Shown in pieces: positions 10,489 through 20,901 of a stretch of 64,000 nucleotides of DNA (positions are counted from its first letter, which is position 1; the number at the start of each line of letters is the position of its first letter). Source of the stretch: Daphnia carinata (lineage: Eukaryota > Arthropoda > Branchiopoda > Diplostraca > Daphniidae); NCBI RefSeq assembly GCF_022539665.2, contig NC_081339.1, positions 8,243,367 to 8,307,366 of the forward strand, read 5' to 3'. Both the position numbers and the translations under genes were made by a program. The notes beneath the pieces were generated by a model, which was not told the origin of the DNA, did not search any database, and saw only the letters and a program-made list of their open reading frames with translations.

Positions 10489-13070
10489 GTTGTTCGATGG
10501 ATGTCAAGTCCGACGAAATAAATGGATGCAACAAAACCTCAACAGACGTCTTGCCAACTAAGGACAAGTGAATGGGAGAGAACCGGGTACGTTGGAATCG
10601 AAAAGGAAGGCAGAGCGATATTTTCAGCGTTGCCAGGTAGTGAATAAAAGCAACATTTCAATGAAAACACAATTTCTACTTTAAATAATCCCTAAACACT
10701 TAAAATGTACTCCAGCTCTTTATGAATTATAAGAAAAACTCCCATTAAAATAATTTTCATTTCTTGTTTTATATTACTTTTTATTCATCCAGAACATTCA
10801 GATACAAAGTCCAGAGTAACTTAAAAAGGACAAATTTGATTTCATTCTTCATTGACAAGAACCTTAAAAAAAATACTAATAATAGTTTCGACAAGACTAA
10901 TTTAAAAATAAACCTAGTAGAACAGAGCCAACAGCTTGAAAATTTGTTAGGTTATTATCGATATGCCAATTTTAGGCCTAACCCCAGCAGCAGACGATAC
11001 CATCAATCTTCTAGTCCTACATTGCACGACACAGCACACAGGCAAGTTCTGGCGTCAATTAGGTTGTTCTTAATGTCTGTGCGATTTGATTATCGAAAAA
11101 GCCACCACAAAAAATTCTCACAATTCTACCAAAATTGGGCACACAACACTATTGTTGAGAAATGTGATCGTCGACAGGTGGAAGACATTGGTATTGCGAT
11201 TTTACGCTTTTCAAATAGTAAAAGGGCGGGTACGAAGGAATTATGATTGATTTGTATTGCCTCGCAAGCATCTGGTAGCTGCACGATACCAGGGCGGATT
11301 GCAATTCCTAGCATAAAGTTGGCACGATCACCGTGTCCTTGACTCTCCTAAAACGTTACGTCCGTTAGACATCTCTTCACCAACAATGAATCCGAATCGA
11401 CATAGTCAACCGATTTCGTGGGTAAACCACTCATGTTCCATAACAAACCCCTTCGTTTAGAACAAAAGCCTACACTGTTTCTTCTGAAAATGGTGGGATA
11501 TGATGAGGAATATGTTCTTCCAAGATAAACTGTTGGCAACCAGAAGAAGGTAATGCCCAAGATTCAGCTCATGTGAAGTTTACACAACTGGAAGGGACAT
11601 TCATCTCCTCTCGATTTAAGGCCTGACGATAGTGCAAAGTTGCATTTGTGTTGAGAACACAAGGGGGCAATGACCGACCACTTTATGTTGACCTTGGCCA
11701 TGCCGAAATAGAAAACAACACGCAGCAGTTACCATCCCGGCTCGTGGCATGCTGAAGAACGCTATGGCCAAAATAAGAAGCAACAGGCCATCGTCAAATG
11801 GCTGGCTATATCTCCTCGGGTTAGAGAATGAATTATTTTTCGTTTTTTTTTTTTTATACTAGCTAACCCACCTTTTCCCTGAAAGCAATAAGGCGATGGT
11901 CATCTTTATTTCATGCCATGTTTCTTCTTTTTTTTTTTTACTATTATTTTTTTTAACATCCTCAGTTTAGTCAGCGCCTGGATCATGTTTGTCGGAGATG
12001 AACGACCTTTTCAGTGTGATTATCTTTCGCTTTAACTTTCTCTCCTCTTCAAACCTGCGAAGATCTTTTTGTATTGCCTGCTGGGATGTTGAATTGTTTC
12101 CTTTTTTCCCCTACCTGCTTCGAAAAGGTGCTCGATCTTAAAGAGAACAATAGCTGGACGGCTCTCAGCTTCTATCTCATGATGACGCAAGCCAACAAGT
12201 AACAGGAAACGACAAGCTCTTTACCTGAAGCAATTACGAGTTGCAACGTAGTTGTAAGAAGACAAAAAAATTAACCATTTTAGCTCACGGGTTTTGTTCT
12301 CGTAACGCAGGTTTTGACAAACCGCAATTGGCGTGCGTTTGGGCTCATTGGAAACGTACCAGGACCAGACGACACCTATTTCGCACTTAAATGGTAGGCT
12401 GCTCTGTGCAGTCACGAGCTCATTGAATTCGACGTTGTAAAAAACGTATTTTTCAACCTAGCTTTGTTCCGGAAATGAAAGAATGGAACACACACTATAA
12501 AAATGTTAACTGCTCGTTTGTTTCTTTTTGGGTTTCTCGCTTGCGAGTGACTAGTCACGTAAAACCCGGTACCGTACTGGAGGCCGTTCACCTCTATACA
12601 ATAATTGTTGAGACATTCTAGTTTCCAAAAATGAAACAGATAATATGTAGCACTCCCTAGACAACATGGGTGAGTGACATTACGTAATGTTAGAAAAAAA
12701 AAATTCAGCCACAGTTTTTTTTTTTTTTTCTATGGTCATGACCGTGTGTTTTAGTGGTTGTATTGGACACATGAACTGAATCCATTTTTTTTTTTTCAAA
12801 ATTCCATATGGGGTTCTATATTTGAATTTTTTAAAGTTTACAATTCCATAAGTCATCTGTTTCTTTTTTTTTTTTTGCCGGTGAAAAAATCCCGTAAGTT
12901 GCAACCGCTGAGCAACAGTAATGAACCATGGTAATGTTATCATTATTTATTTACTATTTTTTTTTTTTTTACCAAAATACTTTTTTTATTTTATTTCCTT
13001 TTTTTACTTTTTGGTCGAGAACGTTGGCAGGACACCTGCTGATTGGCCCACACGTAAGCACGCGGGAGCC
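10489..13070. other. gene-poor stretch with oligo-T tracts
   Basis: No gene I can support. Open frames at 10764-11246 (plus) and 11126-11560 (minus) overlap each other and show no family motif. From 11840 to 13010 there are many runs of 9-13 T. Confidence 0.4.
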
Positions 13071-13078
13071 TTTAAATA
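13071..13078 (+). promoter_or_regulatory. TATA-like box TTTAAATA
   Basis: Lies about 150 bp before the ATG of the 249-residue secreted protein, in a locally GC-richer stretch, with a plausible start site near 13100. Confidence 0.55.
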
Positions 13079-13230
13079 GCGGAGCTCCGTGAACATTGGC
13101 GGCCTTGTCAGGCAAGTCTTGTTCGAGTGTGCGGAACGCAGCCACGGAACTGCTACCGAATTAATTTCAGTCCTACTCGATTCCAGTTGAAAAGTTCCAA
13201 AAAAGTATTATTACCCTTGTAAACAGGAAG

Positions 13231-14070
13231 ATGAAAGTCCTTGTTGTGCTCGGTCTCGTGCTGGCCATCGCGTTCGCCACACCGGTCGATGAAGTTGATA
13301 AAGTAGAGGTATGTGAAATTTTAGTTAATTTAAACTAATTATGACATCGTCTTATGCATATCCCTGGATTATTTGTGTTGTTGATTGACGCTTACTAGGA
13401 ATTGGTATCATCGGTGGTGCCTGAGAAAGAGCCAATCATTTCCGAACCGTCCGTTCAAGATCGAACTGATCCGCTTCCAAATCTCAATCTGGCCAATCTG
13501 GTAGGAGCTTCCAATGTGGCCAATTTGACGGCCATCATTCAGCAGCTCGTCAGAGAAGAGGTCAAAAACATTTTATTGGCTCTCCAAAGTGCCCAGAGTA
13601 ACACCGTCAGTACTCTGAGCGGCCTGATCAACTCGGACGAATCAAGCCCATCGATTAACAAACAAGAAGTAGAAAAGCAGGCCGAGAAGGAGGCCAAGCC
13701 AGTTTACTTTTTGCCTCGTCGTCCTGGCTATTTCCCACCTCATCATCCACTTTATTACGGACCTCAGGAGCCTGTCCCTTATTACAACGAGGAGCCTTAC
13801 TTCTATCGCGGTGGCCCGCAGTGGCGTCGCATCAACCCAACCGACGAGAGCCTCAGCGATATGGATGCCCTTGCTCAACTCGAATTGCTTTTGAATGAGA
13901 AGGGTGAAATGTCCAGCGAAGCTCGCGGACTCATGTCCAGCCTTTCGTCGACCACCAATTCCGCCAAGGCTAGCTTTAAATCATTCGTCAATTCTCTGTC
14001 GGCGGCGCTGCCATCGTTTTCGATCGTCCGGAAGACTTATTTGGTGCCCGGCTTGGCCATCAACGGCTAA
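13231..14070 (+). CDS. secreted protein, family member 1 (249 aa)
   Basis: Two exons, 13231..13308 and 13399..14070. The first encodes MKVLVVLGLVLAIAFATPVD, a clear signal peptide followed by an acidic stretch; the intron has phase 0. The mature protein starts acidic and Pro-rich, then has NLNLANLVGASNVANL and a Tyr/Pro-rich region near residues 125-170 (YFPPHHPLYYGPQ, PYYNEEPYFYRG). A helical stretch DALAQLELLLNEKGEMSSEA follows, then a Ser-rich tail SFKSFVNSLSAALPSF and RKTYLVPGLAING. The same order (signal, Pro/Tyr-rich middle, acidic EAL-type helix, SLxSLSS tail, LVP..N end) recurs in the next two genes. I recognise no named domain. A cuticle or extracellular-matrix role is only a guess. 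Confidence 0.85.
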
Positions 14071-14513
14071 ATTCGAACACATTTGAATTTGAACGTACCA
14101 AGACGTAGTTAGCTGCATTAAATTTTCAGGCGTTTCGTTCCCAGCTCAGTATTTATTATATTCCGTCAGTGACATGATCGCTTCATGTGTTCCGTTACAC
14201 CTTTTTTGTTTTCGATTACTGCGTCATCTAACATGTTATTCGAACCTCAAATACAAAAACTGTTACACCACGTTCATGCGTTATTTTTATGGACGAGTTT
14301 AATGTAATGTTTTAATTTTTTTTTTTTCAATGTCCTCATGAATCCTGAAACCAGGATTTCAAAGGTATTTAACGTTCGACGTGTCCTATAGCCTATAAAT
14401 GATGAAAAAATAGACCTGGGGGAAACTTTAAACTTTCTAGAAGATTTCAGATTGAATGTCAGATTAGGCCGTGTTCTGATGGGGGGCCGACGTTTCTTGC
14501 AGGATGGCCAGGC

Positions 14514-14523
14514 TTTATATATA
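14514..14523 (+). promoter_or_regulatory. TATA box TTTATATATA
   Basis: Clear TATA sequence about 190 bp before the ATG of the second secreted protein gene. Confidence 0.65.
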
Positions 14524-14709
14524 CAGGGTGATTCACCCCTAGTCGCGTCATTGTTTTAGACGGATACAAACAATAGAATTGGTTCTGTGACTCTCCCCAA
14601 ACTCAAACATGTTGCACGACAAAAGGTAAACTCGTATTACATTGCGAAAGCCAATTTTGCTAAGAAATAAAATATTCTAATTCTCATGTTATTGCTTCCA
14701 AGAAACAGA

Positions 14710-15472
14710 ATGATAAACCAGTTCATTCTGATCTGCCTTTTGGTGGTACCGCGGAGTCAGACGTTGCTGTCAGACACAGCTGACGTTTCCGGTGAATCAG
14801 AAGAAGTAAAAAAAACCATAGCCTTCAGTAATAATTACCTTTTAAAAAATTTCGCTTTTAATTTAAATTTCTTGGCAGTCCGTAGAAAGCACCGAAGAGA
14901 CCATCTTATCAGCTAGGAGCCCTGCCAGTGGTGTGATGCAACAACTAGCCCCGCCCACAACCTATAATAAAACAAAGTTCAACAACGTAAAAAACCAGAA
15001 CAGCAACAAGATCGTGAAACCCATCATCCACCAACTACAAACGCCCGCTGTTCGTCCTTATTTCTATCCAGCCGTTGTTCCGCCTTACTTTTTGCGAGCC
15101 AGCCCGTACCAAGCAGCGTATTACCATCCTGTTTTGATGCCCATCATCAGCCCTCTTTATCCGGCCAGTTCTACCAAAGTTCGGGATGAAATCCTGACGG
15201 GAAGGCGGCCATTTCCCGTGGACGATGAAATCAGCCAAGAAGAAGCACTTAAAGAACTCGAAGCCATTAAACAAGAAATGGCGGAAGATGCTGCTGCTGA
15301 ACGACACCTCAGTCGGCTGGTGCTCCCCAGCATCTCGGTTAATGGCGACGAAGCTTCTGTTACTGTATCGCTTAAGAGTTTTGCATCGCTCTTGCGCTCT
15401 CTAAGCTCGCGCGTTACTGTTACGTTAGCTACTAGGACGATTCTTGTGCCCAATGTTTCTGTTAACAATTAA
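14710..15472 (+). CDS. secreted protein, family member 2 (229 aa)
   Basis: Two exons, 14710..14805 and 14879..15472. The start MINQFILICLLVVPRSQTLL gives a signal peptide; an in-frame ATG at 14686 would add eight residues. The phase-0 intron sits just after the signal region, as in the gene before it. The middle is rich in Tyr and Pro (RPYFYPAVVPPYFLRASPYQ), followed by an acidic helix (DEISQEEALKELEAIKQEM), then LPSISVNGDEASVTVSLKSF and a Ser-rich tail LRSLSSRVTVTLATRTILVP with NVSVNN at the end. Tail and intron position mark it as a paralogue of the 13.2 kb gene, though overall identity is low. Function unknown. Confidence 0.85.
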
Positions 15473-15574
15473 TTTTTTTTTACTGTTAACAGAGGTGCTA
15501 TTGTACGATGACCTATCGCAGTTCTTATTGATTTCGTTTTACCGTTTGTAACATTCATTTGTTGTATCTTTCGA

Positions 15575-15580
15575 AATAAA
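15575..15580 (+). promoter_or_regulatory. polyadenylation signal AATAAA
   Basis: About 100 bp past the stop of secreted protein family member 2. Confidence 0.65.
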
Positions 15581-15895
15581 CCTTGATTCATTTGAAATGA
15601 TATTCGCATTTCTTCTGCTGAAGAACGCGTACTAATGAAATGTTAAAAGTCTTTTAAACGAATTGTCTTATGAAAGGAGAAAGAAATAACGAAAGATATC
15701 GTATTGAATTGACTATAAATTTCAAAAATCTGAAATCCTCATCAGATAGACTGGTAGCGGACTGTAACCGATGATATATCCTCTCGCATCTTGACGTCCG
15801 TATCTATTAATCACGATTGCATGTCACGAAAGGTTATTGACACTGAAAAAGGGCAATATAGAAAAAAGCAGTGAGGGAGAGTTTCAAAATGGCCA

Positions 15896-15910
15896 AGGTC
15901 AACTTGACCT
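15896..15910. promoter_or_regulatory. perfect inverted AGGTCA repeat with 3-bp spacer
   Basis: AGGTCA-ACT-TGACCT, a consensus IR3 nuclear receptor element. With its flanks the upper strand also reads CCAAGGTCA, which fits the FTZ-F1/ERR extended half-site. It lies about 160 bp upstream of the TATA box of the third secreted protein gene. Confidence 0.5.
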
Positions 15911-16070
15911 TAAACTTTCTTTTGCAGTTATTTAAAAAGAACTCTATTGCGTGTGTTAGGCTAGAAAAAAAAAATTTGTGTTCCTCCTAACCTACTTTAA
16001 GGTTATTGATGTTCATTTCACGGAAGTAGGGGGGCTCAGACATAGAGAGGGGGGACGCTGCCTTTTTTGG

Positions 16071-16077
16071 ATAAATA
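16071..16077 (+). promoter_or_regulatory. TATA box ATAAATA
   Basis: About 185 bp before the ATG of the third secreted protein gene, with a probable 5' UTR intron (GT after 16157, acceptor ACATAG ending at 16243) in between. Confidence 0.6.
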
Positions 16078-16255
16078 GAAGGTGCACAAGGTCTTGCCGG
16101 AGCATTGAACCTTCGCTCACCATTCGGTCTGCAACCGTATTACATAATCAATCTAAAGGTAAAACTAACACTCATTTTATACATACTAAAATTGCCCTGA
16201 TTTTTTAATTTAACTGTTTTTGAATTTCTGGTATGTTTACATAGAAAAATTCACA

Positions 16256-17068
16256 ATGAAGAACGTCGTGTTTATTTTCGCTGCCTTGTTGGCGGTTCTT
16301 GGATCCGCAGAGGAGTCGATGGAGAGCGGCGAAACGTTCGTGCAAGACGATCCATTTGCCCAGCGTGCGTTCTTTTACTATCCCACTGGAGCGGGAGGCT
16401 TCCTCAATCGAGCAGCTACTCCTCCACAATCTGCGATCGATTTCGTCGATAGCCCGTTCGACATTGCACCACAAGCTTCGGCTCAAGATATGGTGCCCAA
16501 TCCGGCTGCTTATTTCGTCCCGACATCCGATCTGCTGGCCATGCCCTACCCGTCCAAAATCGACCAGGAAGCTGATGAGAAAGCGGCGATGAAACACTTG
16601 GAAATGCTGAAAGGCTTGCACGATGAACTGGAGAAAACTGAAGAGAAATTTCTGAAGCCCAGCATGTCGTTCGGTGGCAACGCCGTAACACTCCCGACGA
16701 ACGCGTTCATGTCACTTTTGCATAAGCTCTCCAAAACAGTAACAAAAACTGTTGTTACTACGCAATTTACGACCGTGTTTGTTAGTGTTAGTCCCAGCAA
16801 GAACACGACTGAAACAACTGCTTCTGTCACTGCCCTTCCTAGCAGCACCGATATTACAGCGACCAGTACTCCGACTGTGACCGTAGAAACAACGTCTACT
16901 GTTCTCGAAACAATTTCGAAGACTGTTGAATCAACTCCATCGGCGATTGAAACGACAACCGCCGCAACAACCAGCGCAGTTGTCGAACCATCATCTACAG
17001 CTTCTTTGACAGTAACGACCACCCCACCTTTGATTATTGTCACTACAATCACATCGACCATCCTATAA
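16256..17068 (+). CDS. secreted mucin-like protein, family member 3 (270 aa)
   Basis: Single coding exon; the intron that splits the coding region in its two neighbours lies here in the 5' UTR, just before the ATG. MKNVVFIFAALLAVLGSAEE is a signal peptide. The first half has the family layout: acidic start, aromatic and Pro-rich middle, then the acidic helix DQEADEKAAMKHLEMLKGLH and the tail block MSLLHKLSKTVTKTVV. Where the relatives end, this protein goes on for about 80 residues made almost only of Thr, Ser, Val, Ala and Pro, which is a typical O-glycosylated mucin-like region. There is no membrane anchor signal other than a weakly hydrophobic end. I infer a secreted, heavily glycosylated product that gained its tail by repeat expansion. 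Confidence 0.85.
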   Translation: MKNVVFIFAALLAVLGSAEESMESGETFVQDDPFAQRAFFYYPTGAGGFLNRAATPPQSAIDFVDSPFDIAPQASAQDMVPNPAAYFVPTSDLLAMPYPSKIDQEADEKAAMKHLEMLKGLHDELEKTEEKFLKPSMSFGGNAVTLPTNAFMSLLHKLSKTVTKTVVTTQFTTVFVSVSPSKNTTETTASVTALPSSTDITATSTPTVTVETTSTVLETISKTVESTPSAIETTTAATTSAVVEPSSTASLTVTTTPPLIIVTTITSTIL

Positions 17069-17346
17069 AAACTTTAATTGCAGTATGATGTATTGCTCAT
17101 TGCTCAACTGTCAAGTTCCTAATTTTGAGGAGTCTCTTCTCTATGCGCCAAGTATACGTTTCGCTCAAAACTGTAGTCCTTTTCGACCATCCAATACAAT
17201 GCGTTCAAAAACTTATTTATTCATTAAGTCAACTCTGTCTTTGAATTTCCCAACGCGCTGACAACTTTACACACACCAATAAGAATATATTAATCCTCTC
17301 TGACGAAAACAAGTTAAAATATAAAAGGCTATTTTAATTGACACGG

Positions 17347-18110
17347 GCGGGAACTACGCTCTATGCCATGCCCGTGCACTTTTTTGGCCGAGCTGACGAA
17401 AAAAGTCGGGACATTGCATTCGAACGGATTCGAATGCAATGAGCACTAAGTACGGTCACAGTGTTGGAGGAATGACCGTGTGCTTGGTTCGTGATTTGGA
17501 GTCACAAGTGATAGGACTATCACTCGAACCACTGCACCAACCCGACTTTTTTTTTTTTTTTTTTCTTACACATCTACGTGCTTACATCTAACTTACATCT
17601 AACTTACATCTAACTTACATCTAACTTACATCTAACTTACATCTACAAACATAAGTTGTTTCATCAAGTCCCTTATACTGTTCAGCCATCGCTGACAAAA
17701 GGCTGCTGCTCGTTATGGCGTCTATTGAGCTTAAATGTTAAATTTCGCCAACACGGTGAACTATTTGACGATTATAAAAAATGAACTCTATTCACGACTT
17801 GCTGCGTCATTATTATACAAAATCTCCTTTATGTTAGAAAAATTTTAGCACGCAAAAATGCTATAATAGAAATTGAAACTGGTGCAATCACGGAGCGTGA
17901 ATGAAACAGGTATACCAATCCCGTCATAAGACCTAGAAGCTACCCTTCGTCTGCCACTAGGTGGCACTCGAGTAGTATGTTTCTATGAAAATCTTTTTAT
18001 TGATTGGTCCTTTTTTTTTAACTTAATGACTTTAAAATTGTTTTTCGTTATTCTGCAAAATATATTTTAATTCAAACACACTTCTAAGTAATTTGAGGAA
18101 TTCGATAATG
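17347..18110. repeat. composite dispersed repeat, copy A
   Basis: About 760 bp matching copy B at 22155-22925 in the same orientation, at a high level by eye. It holds, in order, a 13-bp perfect hairpin (17412-17441), a block that on the minus strand starts GTCGGGTTGGTGCAGTGG and has a box A-like look, a long oligo-T, an 11-bp tandem repeat (TTACATCTAAC) at about 17584-17640, a unique-looking body, and CCACTAGGTGGCAC at 17954-17967. No coding capacity. Confidence 0.8.
17412..17441. repeat. perfect 13-bp inverted repeat with 4-bp loop
   Basis: CATTGCATTCGAA, loop CGGA, then its exact complement. The same hairpin is present unchanged in copy B at 22233-22262. Confidence 0.85.
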
Positions 18111-19056
18111 GGGTCTAAGGTCATTTAAAAAACATCTTGCAAATCGAATTCCTTGAAAAATAGCAGTTTTGGTTATGCGGGAGATTTTTCACAATTAGTA
18201 ATAATACTATCTTTGTTTTTCTTTTTTTCTATCGCCATACAATCCGATGCCGGCTCACATAATGAAAATCCTTCTTGGTGATACGTGCTATTGTATTTTT
18301 TCTGTATAAATATATATACTGTACATTTTTTAAAATTTCATAGTTGGAACATGATTTTCGCTGGAAATGCCAATTGGGTAGCCTAACAGAAGGAAATCTT
18401 TATGGAATACCGTACAGAAACACAATCTGCGGAGAAAGAGAAGTGGGCCATTCAATGAAGCTACCATTAAAAAAAATCAACGCATTGAGTAGAAATTGTG
18501 TTTTATTTGAATTCTCTGTCATTGTGTATCATGGAATGTAACTCAAGAAGCATAGTTGATGAAAATATTCATTTTTGTTTAAGGGATTGAAGGATCGGTT
18601 AGGTTAACAGGGAACCGAATGAAAAATGAAGTTTTCACCTGGAATTACTATTCCCGGTTAGAAATCCACTCCTTCTCCTGAAGTTATCAAAGTACCAATG
18701 GAGCAATATTTTTTTCTTCTATATGCTCCAGCGAAAATGGTATAAGTTTTTTCAACAAACCGCTCTAATGAATGCAGTACTTTGCTACGGTGTTGGCAGA
18801 TTTGGGGAAGAATATTACATTTTGTTGGTATAAAAGCAGGAAAATGTAGCTCTAGTTTTTGAAAACCAATATAGTAGCCTCGACTGGTGAACAATCAAAA
18901 TAGAATTTCTAATGCAGTGCTTTGTTTTCTTTTAGAAAGAGGAATTTTTAATGGATCCAGAGGTTACACTATTACACAGACCTTATTGCACATTGCATAC
19001 TGTATCTGTTTTTAAAGAGGTAATGTGCTTTATCTGACGTCCGCTGACGATTTCCT
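18111..19056. other. intergenic, nothing recognised
   Basis: AT-rich. Small frames at 18344-18541 and 18658-18894 show no family motif. The right end is the 3' flank of the annexin gene. Confidence 0.4.
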
Positions 19057-20901
19057 TTAATCAATCAATGCAAGTAATGCTGAGCGGTAGGATCCAGAAG
19101 TATCGTCCTGTAAAGTAAAACAAAATTGAATTTTATTCTATCTCGTTTTGGGAAATGTATACAGTTTATCTGTTAACAGTGGTTAACACAGCCAAATTCA
19201 GCTTACCGACACATCACTACTAAGTGAAGCAGCATAGATGTTTTGATAGGCAATTTTGATGTTACCGAGATCGGTCTCGCAACGACTAATCGTTAAGCGC
19301 ATCAGATCTTGGTCTGCCGTTCCAGCTCCAGCAATAGACTCATGGAACCGGGAGGCAAAGTATCTTGCCTTGTCGCGACTATATTGCACTGTATAAAAAA
19401 AATTATCCTGTTCAAACAATTCAATCTTACTTCAAATGAAATAGGAACTTTAAACCATACGAATGGACACGAGCGCATTTCCCATGTCCCTTCCTTCAAA
19501 TTCCGTGGTAACAACGGTAGTGAGCGAAATTCCATACGTTTCTTCGAAGAGGATGGCTACTTCATTCACGTGAACATAGTTGCGTAAAGAAAACACGTCT
19601 ATATAAATATCTTCGTTGGTTCCTTCTATAGCGGGACCTGCATAAATTTCTCCTTGCATTACCTATTAACTTTTCGCCAAAATTTTTAATTAAGTATACC
19701 TCCCTCGTACAAATCGACGACATCTTTCTCTACCGCTGTCATGTTCACAAATGTACTTTCATCCCTTAGTCCCTGTCAATAATGGGAAAAACATATTCAT
19801 TTAGGTTAAGGCCGATCAATAGGCTTTTGGAAATTCAAATGTCGATTGTCCTAGTCTTACAGAATAGATTGTTTAGAAATGCAAAGCAAAAGAATTTGTA
19901 AGAGACACCACATGACAATATGGCTTTTTAAAAAAGGTATTTTTCCTTCTTGAAAATCCAACTGGTCCGTTCAAAAATAGAGAATACGAAGCAAAATGAA
20001 TTCTGTTTCGATTAATGAATTGGAAAAGAAGCCAAACTAAAACAAACCAAGAAAATATGCCTCCGTCAAATAGTAGAATTACTCCGTGTCAAAATAAATT
20101 GGAATTAAATTTCAAAATAGAAAGGTCCTTATCATGTTAGACATTCCCATTTTAATAAGTCAAGGTTGATACCTCTGCCATTTGAATCAAAAGTGTTTGG
20201 TAAGCACCACTCGTATCGGCCTCTATTTCCGAAGCTAACGAATGCCCGTAATCTAGAATGGAAAATAACATGAAGCTAGACATACGTTTTTCATTTACTA
20301 TACAGTAATATTATTTACGATTACGCGGAAAAATTCAACTTACAGTCGATGAAAAAGGTTCTGATTTCTGACAACTCTTGATTCGATCTACTCATTATGA
20401 TTTCCGTCAAAGATTTTTCATCCGTTCCAGCCCGAGCCATCGTGTCATGTAGCTCAAGCGATAGAAATTTGATCATGCCGTGAGTTAGCATAACCGTCAG
20501 AGTTTTAAAGGTACCCGTCAAGTCTGACTTAAGATCATCGGCCAAACTCTAAGACAAACAACAAATGAGATTGTAAAATTGTAATGGACATTGTTGTGTA
20601 AAAACTTGTTCATTCGTACGCCGTGCTGATTGTTGTAAGTCGTCGTGATGATATCTCTTTGCGATGCAGTTCGATAGCAAAGGACGCTGATGATTTTGTC
20701 TTCGTCAGTTCCCCAACCATCAATGGCGTCGAATAGACGAGCTGCATCGTTATACGGGTCAAATGGATCGACCGGAAACAAAGTCGGGAAATCCTATAGA
20801 AATACACAATTCAAATATGTGTTAAGCTAAATCACTGCATAACATACTTGTCCCGAAACTATTCCAGAAAACAAAACGAAGCAAATGAATAAGCTTTTCA
20901 T
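19057..20901 (-). CDS. annexin with N-terminal signal peptide
   Basis: Eight exons on the minus strand (20901..20848, 20793..20620, 20548..20344, 20252..20173, 19772..19700, 19652..19461, 19388..19207, 19107..19057) join in frame to 336 residues. Annexins bind acidic membranes in a Ca2+-dependent way through four 70-residue repeats, and all four are here. Ca-loop motifs are GWGTDED in repeat 1, RAGTDEK in repeat 2, a changed EGTNED in repeat 3, and GAGTADQ in repeat 4, where the usual DE is AD. Repeat-end motifs DTSGAY and DTSGSY are kept. Exon 1 encodes only MKSLFICFVLFSGIVSGQ, a textbook signal peptide that classical annexins lack, so this one should enter the secretory pathway. I could not assign an annexin number. 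Confidence 0.9.

Noticed and set aside
10764-11560. A 160-residue plus-strand frame and two minus-strand frames
   Set aside because: They overlap in opposite directions, have no family motif, and the splice joins I tried did not give a longer convincing protein.
12680-13010. Lys-rich minus-strand frame among T runs
   Set aside because: Encoded by oligo-T tracts; no biological signal.
17580-17645. TTACATCTAAC repeats as interstitial telomere
   Set aside because: The arthropod telomere unit is TTAGG; this 11-bp unit differs and sits inside a dispersed repeat.
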